DNA from: Pararhodobacter aggregans
GTDB lineage: Bacteria; Pseudomonadota; Alphaproteobacteria; Rhodobacterales; Rhodobacteraceae
Assembly (NCBI RefSeq): GCF_003075525.1
Contig: NZ_QDDR01000005.1
Location: 242,988-306,987, forward strand
Length of the DNA stretch: 64,000 nt
Reading direction: 5' to 3'
Below the pieces are notes generated by a model. It worked only from the letters and a program-made list of their open reading frames with translations, was not told where the DNA came from and did no database searches. Both the position numbers and the translations under genes were made by a program. This document shows positions 8,810-16,502 of this stretch, piece after piece (within the stretch, counting starts at the first letter, position 1; every line of letters starts with the position of its first letter).

Positions 8810-10329
8810 GCGATTTTGCCTCCAACCTCGCGCTCGGCTTCTCGGTCGCCTTCTCGTGGCAGGCCATGTGGTACTGCTTCGTCGGTGTGACGCTGGGCAC
8901 CTTCATCGGTGTCCTGCCCGGCATCGGCGCGCTGGCCGCCATCGCCCTTCTGCTGCCGCTCACCTTCGGCATGGAACCGGCGCATGCGCTCATCATGCTG
9001 GCGGGGATCTATTACGGGTCGAACTACGGCGGCTCGACCGCCTCGATCCTGCTGAACCTGCCCGGCACGCCCTCGTCTGCGGTGACCTGTATCGAGGGTT
9101 ACCCGATGTCGCAGCAGGGCCGGGCCGGCGTCGCGCTGTTCATGACTGCCATCGCGTCCTTCATCGGCTCGATCTGCGGCATGCTGATCATGGCGATCTT
9201 CTCGCCACCCATCGCCGCACTGGCTTTCAGCTTCTCGGCGCCCGAGTTCTTCTCGCTGATGGTGCTGGGCATGGTGGCGGCCTCGACGCTCGCCTCGGGC
9301 TCGCCCATCAAGGGGCTGGCGATGATCGGGCTGGGGCTGATCCTGGGCATGGTCGGGCGCGACCTCTATTCCGGGCTGCTGCGCTTTTCCTACGGTGTCG
9401 ACCAGCTGTACGAGGGCCTGCCGCTGGTCGCCGTGGCACTCGGCATCTTCGGCCTGCCCGAAGTCATCAAGAACGCGGGCCAGATCACCGGCCGCACGGT
9501 CGAGGCGCGCTCGATCTCCTTCGCGTCCATGTGGCCGACGCGCGACGACTGGCGCCGCAGCTGGGGCGCGATGTTCCGGGGCACCGGGCTGGGGTCGTTC
9601 TTCGGCGCGCTGCCGGGCACCGGAGGGTTGCTGGCCAGCTTCATGTCCTACGCCACCGAGCGCCGTGTCGCCAAGGACCCGTCGCGCTTCGGCAAGGGCG
9701 CCATCGAGGGCATCGCCGGGCCTGAGGCCGCCAACAACGCCGCCGTGCAGACCGCCTTCATCCCGACGCTGACCCTGGGCATCCCGGGCGATATCGTCAT
9801 GGCGATCATGCTGGGGGCGCTGACCATCCACGGCATCCAGCCCGGCGTTTCGGTCATCAACAACCACCCCGACCTGTTCTGGGGCCTGCTGGTGAGCTTC
9901 CTCTTCGGCAACCTGATGCTGCTGATCCTCAACATCCCGCTGATCGGGCTCTGGGTGCGGATCCTGGCGATCCCGTATTGGGTGCTCTACCCGTTCATCA
10001 TCGCCTTCATCTGCATCGGCGTTTACAGCGTCTCGAACTCGGTCGTGGACCTCTATGTGCTGATGTTCTTCGGTGTCCTCGGCATCCTGATGAACATCCT
10101 GCGGTTCGAGCCGGCGCCGCTGGTGCTGGGCCTGATCCTGGGGCCGATGCTGGAAGAGAACCTGCGCCGCTCGCTGACCCTTTACCGCGGCAGCTATACG
10201 GTGTTCCTGACCCGGCCGATCTCGGCGCTGTTCATCGGCATCGCGGTGCTGATCCTGGCCTGGACCATCTACGGCATGTTCCGCGCCCGGGCCCGCCGCC
10301 GCGCCGCGCTGGCCGCGGGCGGCGAGTGA
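8806..10329 (+). CDS. tctA: Tripartite tricarboxylate transporter large permease subunit (TctA)
   Basis: 507 residues, about 12 membrane segments. Family signatures are present, such as GVLPGIGALAAIALLLPLT near the N-terminus, YYGSNYGGSTASILLNLPGT, and the repeated glycine-rich loop GALPGTGGLLASFMSY. It forms the transport channel with TctB and is fed by the binding protein at 7244. A strong rho-independent terminator follows 20 bp after the stop. Confidence 0.93.
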   Translation: MSDFASNLALGFSVAFSWQAMWYCFVGVTLGTFIGVLPGIGALAAIALLLPLTFGMEPAHALIMLAGIYYGSNYGGSTASILLNLPGTPSSAVTCIEGYPMSQQGRAGVALFMTAIASFIGSICGMLIMAIFSPPIAALAFSFSAPEFFSLMVLGMVAASTLASGSPIKGLAMIGLGLILGMVGRDLYSGLLRFSYGVDQLYEGLPLVAVALGIFGLPEVIKNAGQITGRTVEARSISFASMWPTRDDWRRSWGAMFRGTGLGSFFGALPGTGGLLASFMSYATERRVAKDPSRFGKGAIEGIAGPEAANNAAVQTAFIPTLTLGIPGDIVMAIMLGALTIHGIQPGVSVINNHPDLFWGLLVSFLFGNLMLLILNIPLIGLWVRILAIPYWVLYPFIIAFICIGVYSVSNSVVDLYVLMFFGVLGILMNILRFEPAPLVLGLILGPMLEENLRRSLTLYRGSYTVFLTRPISALFIGIAVLILAWTIYGMFRARARRRAALAAGGE

Positions 10330-10349
10330 CCGGAGCCCGATGAACGACG

Positions 10350-10380
10350 AAAGGGCGGCAGGGTGATCCTGCCGCCCTTT
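10350..10380 (+). terminator. Terminator of tctCBA
   Basis: AAAGGGCGGCAGG and CCTGCCGCCCTTT form a perfect 13-bp stem around a GTGAT loop, followed by CCTTTT. Confidence 0.85.
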
Positions 10381-10409
10381 CCTTTTGGCCCCCCGGGCGA
10401 GCGGCACGG

Positions 10410-10439
10410 AAAAAGGGCGGCCGGATCACTCCGCCGCCC
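10410..10439 (-). terminator. Terminator of the second hydratase-lyase gene
   Basis: Read on the minus strand, GGGCGGC and GCCGCCC pair around an 11-nt loop and are followed by TTTTT (AAAAA at 10410-10414 on the plus strand). It faces the tctA terminator. Confidence 0.8.
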
Positions 10440-10463
10440 GTCGTTCTTGCCGCGATGGCGCGT

Positions 10464-11312
10464 TCAGTCGCCGCTGCGGTCGTAGGCGCCCAGACCCGGG
10501 CGATAGCGCTTTTCGTCGATGAACTGGCTCATGCCCTTGGCCGCGCCCTGCGTCCGGTCGCGGAAGGTGGTCGAATCCGCCTTGGCCATCAGATATTCCA
10601 GCGCCTGATCCCAGCCCATCTGCCGCACATGGTGATAGGCGGTCTTGGCGCCGCGCAGGACGTGCTGGTTCTTGGCCTTGAGGGTCTGCGCCAGCTTGGT
10701 GACCTCGGCATGCAGCTGGTCGGCGGGCACCGCCTTGTTCACCAGCTTCATCTCGGCGGCCTGTCTGCCGTCGAAGGTCTCGCCGGTCATGATGTAATAC
10801 ATCGCGTCGCGCTGGCTCATGACCATGGACACCGATTTGGTGACGATGCCCGCGGGGATGATGCCCCAGTTGATTTCCGACAGGCCGAAGGTCGCGTCCT
10901 CGGCGGCAATCGCCAGATCGCAGCCGATCAGCACCTGGAACGCCCCGCCGAAGCACCAGCCGTTCACCGCGGCGATGGTCGGCTTGCGGTAGAACATGGT
11001 CCGGCGCCATTGCCAGGCGGCGTTCATCGCGAACAGCTTGTCGCGCTCATGCGGCGGCCAGGCCTCGGTCTCGCGGAAATACTCCTTGAGGTCCTGCCCG
11101 GCCGAGAAGGCGTTGCCCGCGCCGGTGATGACGATCACCTCGGCCTCGTCCATGCCCTCAAGCGCGTCCATGACCGCCGTCATCTCATAGACGATCCCGG
11201 GGTTGATGGCGTTGCGCTTGTCGGGGCGGTTGAGGGTGACCCAGGCCACGCCGTCCTCGATGGCGAGGGTGACATTCTCCCCCCAGCCCTTGCCCGCACC
11301 ATCGTGACTCAT
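10464..11312 (-). CDS. Second hydroxycinnamoyl-CoA hydratase-lyase-like crotonase
   Basis: 282 residues, clearly paralogous to the gene at 1535-2368: both share GWCFGGAF and FGLSEINWG with the catalytic Ser-Glu pair. The active-site Met of the lyase subfamily (AGMDLK) is Gln73 here (AGQDLKEYF). It may act on a different aryl or side chain, or hydrate without efficient retro-aldol cleavage. It is transcribed leftward from a TTGACA/TATGGT promoter containing operator copy 3, divergent from marR, so it is probably induced together with ferA. Confidence 0.88.
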   Translation of the reverse strand: MSHDGAGKGWGENVTLAIEDGVAWVTLNRPDKRNAINPGIVYEMTAVMDALEGMDEAEVIVITGAGNAFSAGQDLKEYFRETEAWPPHERDKLFAMNAAWQWRRTMFYRKPTIAAVNGWCFGGAFQVLIGCDLAIAAEDATFGLSEINWGIIPAGIVTKSVSMVMSQRDAMYYIMTGETFDGRQAAEMKLVNKAVPADQLHAEVTKLAQTLKAKNQHVLRGAKTAYHHVRQMGWDQALEYLMAKADSTTFRDRTQGAAKGMSQFIDEKRYRPGLGAYDRSGD

Positions 11313-11334
11313 TGTCAGACTCCCTGAGTTCCAC

Positions 11335-11376
11335 TACGCTTTGAAGGAGACCATATCAGGGTGCCTTATACTGTCA
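11335..11376. promoter_or_regulatory. Divergent promoter of the second hydratase-lyase and marR
   Basis: On the minus strand TTGACA is followed by a 16-bp spacer and TATGGT, and operator copy 3 lies in the spacer. On the plus strand TATACT (11367-11372) ends only 4 bp before the marR ATG, so a transcript initiated there would be leaderless or nearly so. Confidence 0.6.
11353..11371. promoter_or_regulatory. Predicted MarR operator, copy 3 (marR/hydratase-lyase 2)
   Basis: ATATCAGGGTGCCTTATAC. It shares the arrangement RTATY..GGG.GCC..ATA with copies 1 and 2 and lies between the -35 and -10 of the leftward promoter, touching the rightward -10. Confidence 0.7.
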
Positions 11377-11826
11377 ATGTCCGAAAACACCGCTTTGTCC
11401 GACCTCCGTCCCCGGCTGATCTATCTGGTCAACAACATCAACCTGCTGACCCGCAAATCGCTGGACGAGCGCCTGAAGGCGCACCAGCTGGGCGGGCTGC
11501 AATACACGATCCTGACGCTGGTCCGGGACCGCGAGGGGATTTCCTCGGCCGAATTGTCGCGCCGGTTCTTCGTCACGCCGCAGACGATGAACGAAAGCGT
11601 CACCGCGCTGGAACGCCGGGGCCTCATCACCCGCTCGGAGAGCGAGGCGAACAAGCGCATCCTCTGCGCCCGGATCACCGACGAGGGCCGCGCCCTGCTG
11701 GCGCAATGCGACGCCATCGCCAACGAGGTCGAGGCCGAGGTCTTCGGCGGTCTGCCCCCGGGCGATCTGAAGGCCCTGCACCGGATCCTGCGCGACCAGC
11801 TGCACCGGATGATGCAGCAGGTCTGA
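11377..11826 (+). CDS. MarR family regulator, probable hydroxycinnamoyl-CoA-responsive repressor
   Basis: 149 residues, full-length MarR with a winged helix at about 35-115 (SSAELSRRFFVTPQTMNESVTALERRGLI recognition region). I choose the ATG at 11377: no ribosome site fits any nearby start, and the -10 lies just upstream, suggesting leaderless translation. MarR proteins FerC (SYK-6) and CouR (R. palustris) repress hydroxycinnamate genes and release DNA on binding the CoA thioester. The operator beside this gene recurs at the ferA and tct/SDR promoters, which supports the same role here. The ligand is inferred. Confidence 0.87.
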   Translation: MSENTALSDLRPRLIYLVNNINLLTRKSLDERLKAHQLGGLQYTILTLVRDREGISSAELSRRFFVTPQTMNESVTALERRGLITRSESEANKRILCARITDEGRALLAQCDAIANEVEAEVFGGLPPGDLKALHRILRDQLHRMMQQV

Positions 11827-11835
11827 GGGACCGGC

Positions 11836-13038
11836 TCAGGCCGGGATCGGCAACCGCGTCGCGTCGTATTCGAACAGCCAGTCGTAGCGCAGGCGCACCT
11901 TGTCGGGCTGCCATTCGCTTTCGACATAGCGCGGCGCCTCGACGGGATCGGCCAGCACCGGGTTGTGGAACCGGTGCAGGTTGGCCTCCGAGCCCTTGAC
12001 GATCGCCGCCGTCCGCTCGCTGCGCAGCCCTTCATAGGTCATCAGCGCCCCGGCCGGATCCTGCTGGTTCTCGTCCAGACAGCGGGCCAGGATATAGCCG
12101 TCCTCGATGGCCATGATCGCGCCCTGCGCCAGGAAGGGCAGGGTCGGGTGGCAGGCGTCGCCCAGAAGCGTGACGCGGCCCTGCGTCCAGTGCGGCAGCG
12201 GGTCGCGCGCCGCCAAGGCCCAGCGAAAGGGCGTGCCCATCACGTCGATCACCGCATGGATCAACGGGTTCCAGCCGGCGAAATCGGCCTTGCATTCCGC
12301 GGTGCTGCCCGCCGCGGTCCAGCTTTCACTGGTCCATTCGCGGTTTTCCACCAGCCCCACGAAATTCATCAGCCGGTTGCCGCTGATCGGATAGGTGATG
12401 ACATGGCCGCCCGGGCCGATCCAGTTGGTGCCCACGGGGCGTTGCAGTTCGGCCGGAAGCGCCTCCATCGGGGCCAGCCCGCGCCAGGCCATCAGCCCGG
12501 TGAAGCGCGCCTGCGGCGATTGCCACATCTGCGAGCGCATCCGCGAATGCACCCCGTCCGCGCCGACCAGCAGATCGCCCCGCGCCCGCCGCCCGTCGGC
12601 CATCAGCAGCGTGACGCCGCTCTCGTCCTGTTCGAACCCCGTGGCCTGCGCGCCGGTAACCACCGCGCCGGGCTTCAACGCCAGAACCGCCTCGGTCAGC
12701 ACCCGGTGCAATTCGCCCCGATGCGCCATCCAATAGGGGGCCCCGAAGCGAGCGATGCTGTCCGCGCCAAGGTCGAAGAGCTTCCAGCTCTGCCCGGTGT
12801 TCCACAGCCGCACCTCCTTGGCCGCGGCCTCGCAGATCACCGGCTTCAGCGCCTCTTCCAGCCCCATCTCGATCAGCACCCGCGTGCCGTTCGCCGCCAG
12901 TTGCAGACCCGCGCCCAGTTCCTTCAACTCGGGCGCCTGTTCGAAGACCGTCACGTCATGGCCGCGCTGCAAGAGCGCCAGCGCCGCGGTCATGCCGCCG
13001 ATGCCGCCGCCCGCGATCAGTACCTTCGCCTTGGCCAT
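11836..13038 (-). CDS. FAD-dependent aromatic monooxygenase (salicylate/3-hydroxybenzoate hydroxylase-like)
   Basis: 400 residues, class A flavoprotein hydroxylase. The FAD loop GGGIGGMTAALAL is at the N-terminus, followed by LLVGADGVHSRMR and the second FAD motif GDACHPTLPFLAQGA. These enzymes use NAD(P)H and O2 to hydroxylate an aromatic acid. The start at 13038 is 2 bp before the upstream hydrolase stop, so the two form an operon. It converges with marR. Substrate not determinable; an ortho- or meta-hydroxylated benzoate fits the setting. Confidence 0.87.
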   Translation of the reverse strand: MAKAKVLIAGGGIGGMTAALALLQRGHDVTVFEQAPELKELGAGLQLAANGTRVLIEMGLEEALKPVICEAAAKEVRLWNTGQSWKLFDLGADSIARFGAPYWMAHRGELHRVLTEAVLALKPGAVVTGAQATGFEQDESGVTLLMADGRRARGDLLVGADGVHSRMRSQMWQSPQARFTGLMAWRGLAPMEALPAELQRPVGTNWIGPGGHVITYPISGNRLMNFVGLVENREWTSESWTAAGSTAECKADFAGWNPLIHAVIDVMGTPFRWALAARDPLPHWTQGRVTLLGDACHPTLPFLAQGAIMAIEDGYILARCLDENQQDPAGALMTYEGLRSERTAAIVKGSEANLHRFHNPVLADPVEAPRYVESEWQPDKVRLRYDWLFEYDATRLPIPA

Positions 13039-13039
13039 C

Positions 13040-14215
13040 TCAGCCCTCCAGCTTGCGGGCGGCGCACCATTCGGCCACCGCGTCGATACAGGCCGCCAGC
13101 AATTCCGGCTGGCCCAGGTAGTAATGCGTCGCGCCCTGCAGCTCGACATAGGTCTTGTCCGGCGTCGCCAGCGCGTCGCGGATCGCCGGGTTATGCGTGG
13201 CGGGCACCGCATCGTCGGCGGTGTTGACGATCTGCAGGACCGGCGCGCGGGTGATCCTCGCCGCGTTCATCGGGCCCTTGGCGTTGGACAGGTCATAGCT
13301 CCACTGGCTGAGCCAGGACCTGAGCGAGGTGTACCGCGCCAGCCCCACCGGCCCCACGTTCACCGTCAGCGGATGGCCCATATAGGTCCATTCCGGCCGC
13401 CGCCCGTTCGGGTCCAGCGTCGGGTCCAGCCAGCGGGGATCGCACATCGTCCGGTGGACGACGAAGGCGCGCTCGACCTCGGGCGTGCCGCGGGCTTTCA
13501 GGTCATGCAGCAGCGTCAGCGCCCAGTCGGTGATCCGCCGGTTCCGGGCCCGCTGCGCCTCGCGGAAGCGGGCGACGAAGGCCGGGTCATAGGGCGGCTG
13601 ATGCGGGCAATCGGGGCTGTAGATGTCGAGATCGGGGTCGCGGCGGTCGGGGTCCGTCTCGTCCAGGACCGAGGGGTCCAGCCATTCGGTCAGCGTCTCG
13701 GCCCGGCTGAGATGCGCGGCGATGAAGATCACGCCATCGGCCGGGATCAGCCCCGCCGCGGTCAGATCCACCGGGTCGCCCGCGGGGGTATGGGTGATGG
13801 TCGGGTTCTCGGCCTGCGCCTGGTAGAAGAGCGACAGCGACCCGCCGCCCGACCAGCCGACCAGCACCACCGTCTCATAGCCCAGGGTTTCGCGGGCGTG
13901 GCGGATCCAGGCGCCGAGGTCCAGCGCCACCTTCTCCATGATGAGCGCGGCATCGTTGCGGGCATAGCGGCTGGCGGCGCAAAGGACATGGAACCCCCGG
14001 TCGGCCAGCGCCATCGGCATCGGCAGCAGCTGCAGGGTCGAGGTCGGGTGCATGAAGACGAAGACCGTCGTCGAGGGGCGCCCGCCCTTCAATAGCTGCC
14101 CCTCAAGGTTCACCATCCCCGAGTTTCCGGCAAAGCCGTAAACCTCGGTCGCTTTGACCTGTTCGGCGAAGGAGACAATCTGCAAATGCCGCTGCCACGG
14201 GGTTTTCTGCCGCAT
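13040..14215 (-). CDS. Alpha/beta hydrolase
   Basis: 391 residues. The nucleophile elbow is GWSGGGSL, the acidic residue lies in NTADDAVPATH, and the histidine is in QGATHYYLGQP, so a complete triad is present. It is longer than most small esterases because of an insertion between the elbow and the acid (many D/P/R residues around DETDPDRRDPDLD). No signal peptide, so cytoplasmic. Co-transcribed with the FAD monooxygenase. It could release an aromatic acid from an ester or cleave a C-C bond after hydroxylation; the sequence does not decide. Confidence 0.82.
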   Translation of the reverse strand: MRQKTPWQRHLQIVSFAEQVKATEVYGFAGNSGMVNLEGQLLKGGRPSTTVFVFMHPTSTLQLLPMPMALADRGFHVLCAASRYARNDAALIMEKVALDLGAWIRHARETLGYETVVLVGWSGGGSLSLFYQAQAENPTITHTPAGDPVDLTAAGLIPADGVIFIAAHLSRAETLTEWLDPSVLDETDPDRRDPDLDIYSPDCPHQPPYDPAFVARFREAQRARNRRITDWALTLLHDLKARGTPEVERAFVVHRTMCDPRWLDPTLDPNGRRPEWTYMGHPLTVNVGPVGLARYTSLRSWLSQWSYDLSNAKGPMNAARITRAPVLQIVNTADDAVPATHNPAIRDALATPDKTYVELQGATHYYLGQPELLAACIDAVAEWCAARKLEG

Positions 14216-14333
14216 TTTCAGTGTCTTTCCGTCTCTCTTCCAGGGAATCCGCCGGGGCCGGGGAATTTGCTTTTGTCAAACGTGGTTCAATTATTCCGAA
14301 TATCTGGCCCGCGTCAACCATTTCGCGGGCATG

Positions 14334-14360
14334 AAAAAGGCCGCCCCCGGGGCGGCCTTT
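14334..14360 (-). terminator. Terminator of the VOC gene
   Basis: GGCCGCCCC and GGGGCGGCC pair over 9 bp with a single-base centre, flanked by AAAAA and TTT; on the minus strand it ends in TTTTT directly after the VOC stop. Confidence 0.85.
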
Positions 14361-14377
14361 CGCGGGAAGGGCGGGGG

Positions 14378-14896
14378 TCAGGCCTTGGCCAGCAGCTTGG
14401 CCTTCTTGGCGCCCCAGGCCTTGAGCACGTCATGCGCCTCGCGCGCCTGCTCCTCCAGATAGCCGGGCTCGTCGACCCGGGCGGTCACCTCCAGCCGCAG
14501 CCCGTTCGGGTCGAAGAAATAGATCGACTTGATGAAATGGTGGTCGACCACCGGCGTGACGCTGACGCCCGCCGCCTTCAGCCGCTCGCCCATCGCCTCG
14601 ACCTCGGCCACGCTCGCCACTTCGACGGCGAAATGCATGACCCAGCCGGGGGTGTTGGGCGAGGGTTCCGGCATCTGGTTCTCGCCCAGGTCGAAGAAGG
14701 CGATGTAGGAGCCGTCGCCCATCTCGAAGAAGAAATGGGCATAGGGTTTTTCCTCGCCGGTCGAGGGCACCTTGTCCGACATCATGCAGGCCACCAGCGG
14801 CAGGCCCAGAATGTCTTCGTAGAACTTGCGGGTCTCCTCGCCGTCGCGGCAGGGGAACGAGTAATGGTAAAGACCCTTGATCTTGGGCGGTTGCAT
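14378..14896 (-). CDS. VOC superfamily protein (glyoxalase/extradiol dioxygenase fold)
   Basis: 172 residues with the two beta-alpha-beta-beta-beta modules of the vicinal oxygen chelate fold. Candidate metal ligands are the His in YHYSFPC near the N-terminus, the His in WVMHFAVEV mid-protein and the Glu in GLRLEVTAR. GAGGAGGATCCC precedes the ATG at 14896. Neighbouring aromatic genes make a ring-cleavage or isomerase role possible, but VOC proteins are too diverse for a substrate call. Confidence 0.8.
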   Translation of the reverse strand: MQPPKIKGLYHYSFPCRDGEETRKFYEDILGLPLVACMMSDKVPSTGEEKPYAHFFFEMGDGSYIAFFDLGENQMPEPSPNTPGWVMHFAVEVASVAEVEAMGERLKAAGVSVTPVVDHHFIKSIYFFDPNGLRLEVTARVDEPGYLEEQAREAHDVLKAWGAKKAKLLAKA

Positions 14897-14972
14897 GGGA
14901 TCCTCCTCAGCTTGCCTTGACAGGATGGCACGCGGGCGCGCAGTCTGGCGTCCCCATCAAGGGGGGACAAGA

Positions 14973-15692
14973 ATGATGCCCGAGGCTCTGGCCGATCTGA
15001 TCCTGACGCTGGGCGAGCCGGGCTTCGGCCCGGCTCTGATGCGCTTTCTCGGGCGCGAATGCGGGGCGGATCTGTGCTCGGTCTTCGTCATCGAGGGCGA
15101 CAGCGCCCGGGTGCTGGTCGCCGAAAGCGCCGATCCCGAGGCCAGCGCCTTTGCCCGCATCGCCTCGTTGCGCTATGCGCAGCGCTACTGGCGGCGCGAC
15201 ACGTCAGCGGTGACGGCGCTGGGCCGGGCGCATCGGGCGATGCAGGTCCTGAAGCGCCCGGCGCAGGGAATCCGCGACATCGATTACCGCCACGAATGCT
15301 ATACCGAGGGCGCGGTGCTGGAGCGGTTGTCGCTCTATCGCGCGGGCGCGCCGGGGATCATCGCCAACGCCTATCGCGCGCGCGACACCGGCCCCTTTCC
15401 GCCCGCCGCGCTGCGCGCCTTCGCCGCGCGGGCGCCGGTCCTGCACGCGGCCTTGCTGCGGCACGCGCGGCTGGTGCCCGTGGCGGCGCCCGCCGATCCG
15501 CTGGCGGGTCTGAGCCCGCGTGAGGCGCAGGTGGCGCGCCTGACGGCCGCAGGCGAAGACCAGCCGCGCATCGCCCAGGCCCTGGGCCTCGCGCCCCATT
15601 CCGTCATCACCTACCGTCGCCGCGCCTATGCCAAGCTGGGTGTCGCCGATCGCCACCAGCTGCGGCGGCTGCTGGAGACAGGAGCCGGGTGA
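14973..15692 (+). CDS. LuxR family transcriptional regulator
   Basis: 239 residues. The last 55 form a LuxR/GerE-type HTH (LSPREAQVARLTAAGEDQ then IAQALGLAPHSVITYRRR). The N-terminal 170 residues form an unassigned sensor-like domain with no recognisable receiver Asp or acyl-homoserine-lactone signature. The ATG at 14973 is preferred because AAGGGGGGACAAGA precedes it. Divergent from the VOC gene, so probably its regulator. Confidence 0.75.
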   Translation: MMPEALADLILTLGEPGFGPALMRFLGRECGADLCSVFVIEGDSARVLVAESADPEASAFARIASLRYAQRYWRRDTSAVTALGRAHRAMQVLKRPAQGIRDIDYRHECYTEGAVLERLSLYRAGAPGIIANAYRARDTGPFPPAALRAFAARAPVLHAALLRHARLVPVAAPADPLAGLSPREAQVARLTAAGEDQPRIAQALGLAPHSVITYRRRAYAKLGVADRHQLRRLLETGAG

Positions 15693-15935
15693 CGATCCGC
15701 CGCGCGTCTCGACGGAGGTTGTGCCGCTCACGCTCTCCCACGGGCCTGTCTGGCTGACCGACCTGACGCTGTGCCGAGGAGGCGCCCTCGGGTGGGAAAG
15801 TCGTGACCCCTGCCGCCATGGGGGGGCGGGACAAATGTGTGGCGCTCCGGTCGCCTCCGCGCTCACCGGGCCAGGACCTGAGCGCAAGGCCGCCCCTCAG
15901 CCCATCCCGCGCGCCCGAACTCTCCCGATGTGGCG
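15693..15935. other. Intergenic region, no feature recognised
   Basis: 243 bp between the LuxR gene and the end of cheD. No convincing gene, terminator or repeat was found. Confidence 0.5.
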
Positions 15936-16502
15936 TCAAAACAACGTAACGCCCCCTGCGGGTGTCGGCCGCGCCGAGGGGCGGGGTGGCGGTGGGGCGG
16001 CGATGGCGGGCTCCACCGTGCCGGTGACATGCACGACCCGCGCCTTGCCGGTCGCCGGATGGAAATTCACCCGCCGCGCCTCGGCCCCGCCGAGGTCACG
16101 GCCGACCACCGGGAATTCCTCGGCCGCGAGGTAGCGCAGGGCGAATTCCACGTTCCGGGGCCCGATATCGGCGAAACGGCCGCTCATCCGGCTGCCGCCA
16201 AAGACCTTCGCCTGAAGCCGCGCCCGTGAGGCGCCGCGCTTGAGCATGTTGTTGATCAGCAGTTCCATTGCGTTGGCGCCGTATTTCAGGCTGGTTGCCT
16301 CGCCCTCGGAGGCATCGGCAAGCAGGTAATGGTTCATCCCGCCGATCCCGAAATTGGGATCGAACAGGCAGACCGACACGCAGGAGCCAAGGACCGTCGA
16401 CAGAACCACATCGGGATCGTCGGAAACCAGGAATTCGCCGCGGATCACCGGCACGACATGCGTGCTGTACCCCTCCGGCCAGGAGTGTTTCGACGGGCTC
16501 AC
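15936..16502 (-). CDS. cheD: Chemoreceptor glutamine deamidase CheD
   Basis: 188 residues from a GTG start (16502-16500) overlapping the cheB stop as GTGA. CheD deamidates receptor glutamines. The family signature STVLGSCVSVCLFDP with the catalytic Cys, the GGMNHYLL motif with the catalytic His, and KVFGGSRM are all present. It is the last gene of the ten-gene leftward operon. Confidence 0.93.
   Translation of the reverse strand: MSPSKHSWPEGYSTHVVPVIRGEFLVSDDPDVVLSTVLGSCVSVCLFDPNFGIGGMNHYLLADASEGEATSLKYGANAMELLINNMLKRGASRARLQAKVFGGSRMSGRFADIGPRNVEFALRYLAAEEFPVVGRDLGGAEARRVNFHPATGKARVVHVTGTVEPAIAAPPPPRPSARPTPAGGVTLF

Noticed and set aside
14286..14306. A fourth copy of the MarR operator upstream of the alpha/beta hydrolase
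   Set aside because: On the minus strand only ATATTCGG, one half-site, matches; the centre and second arm differ.
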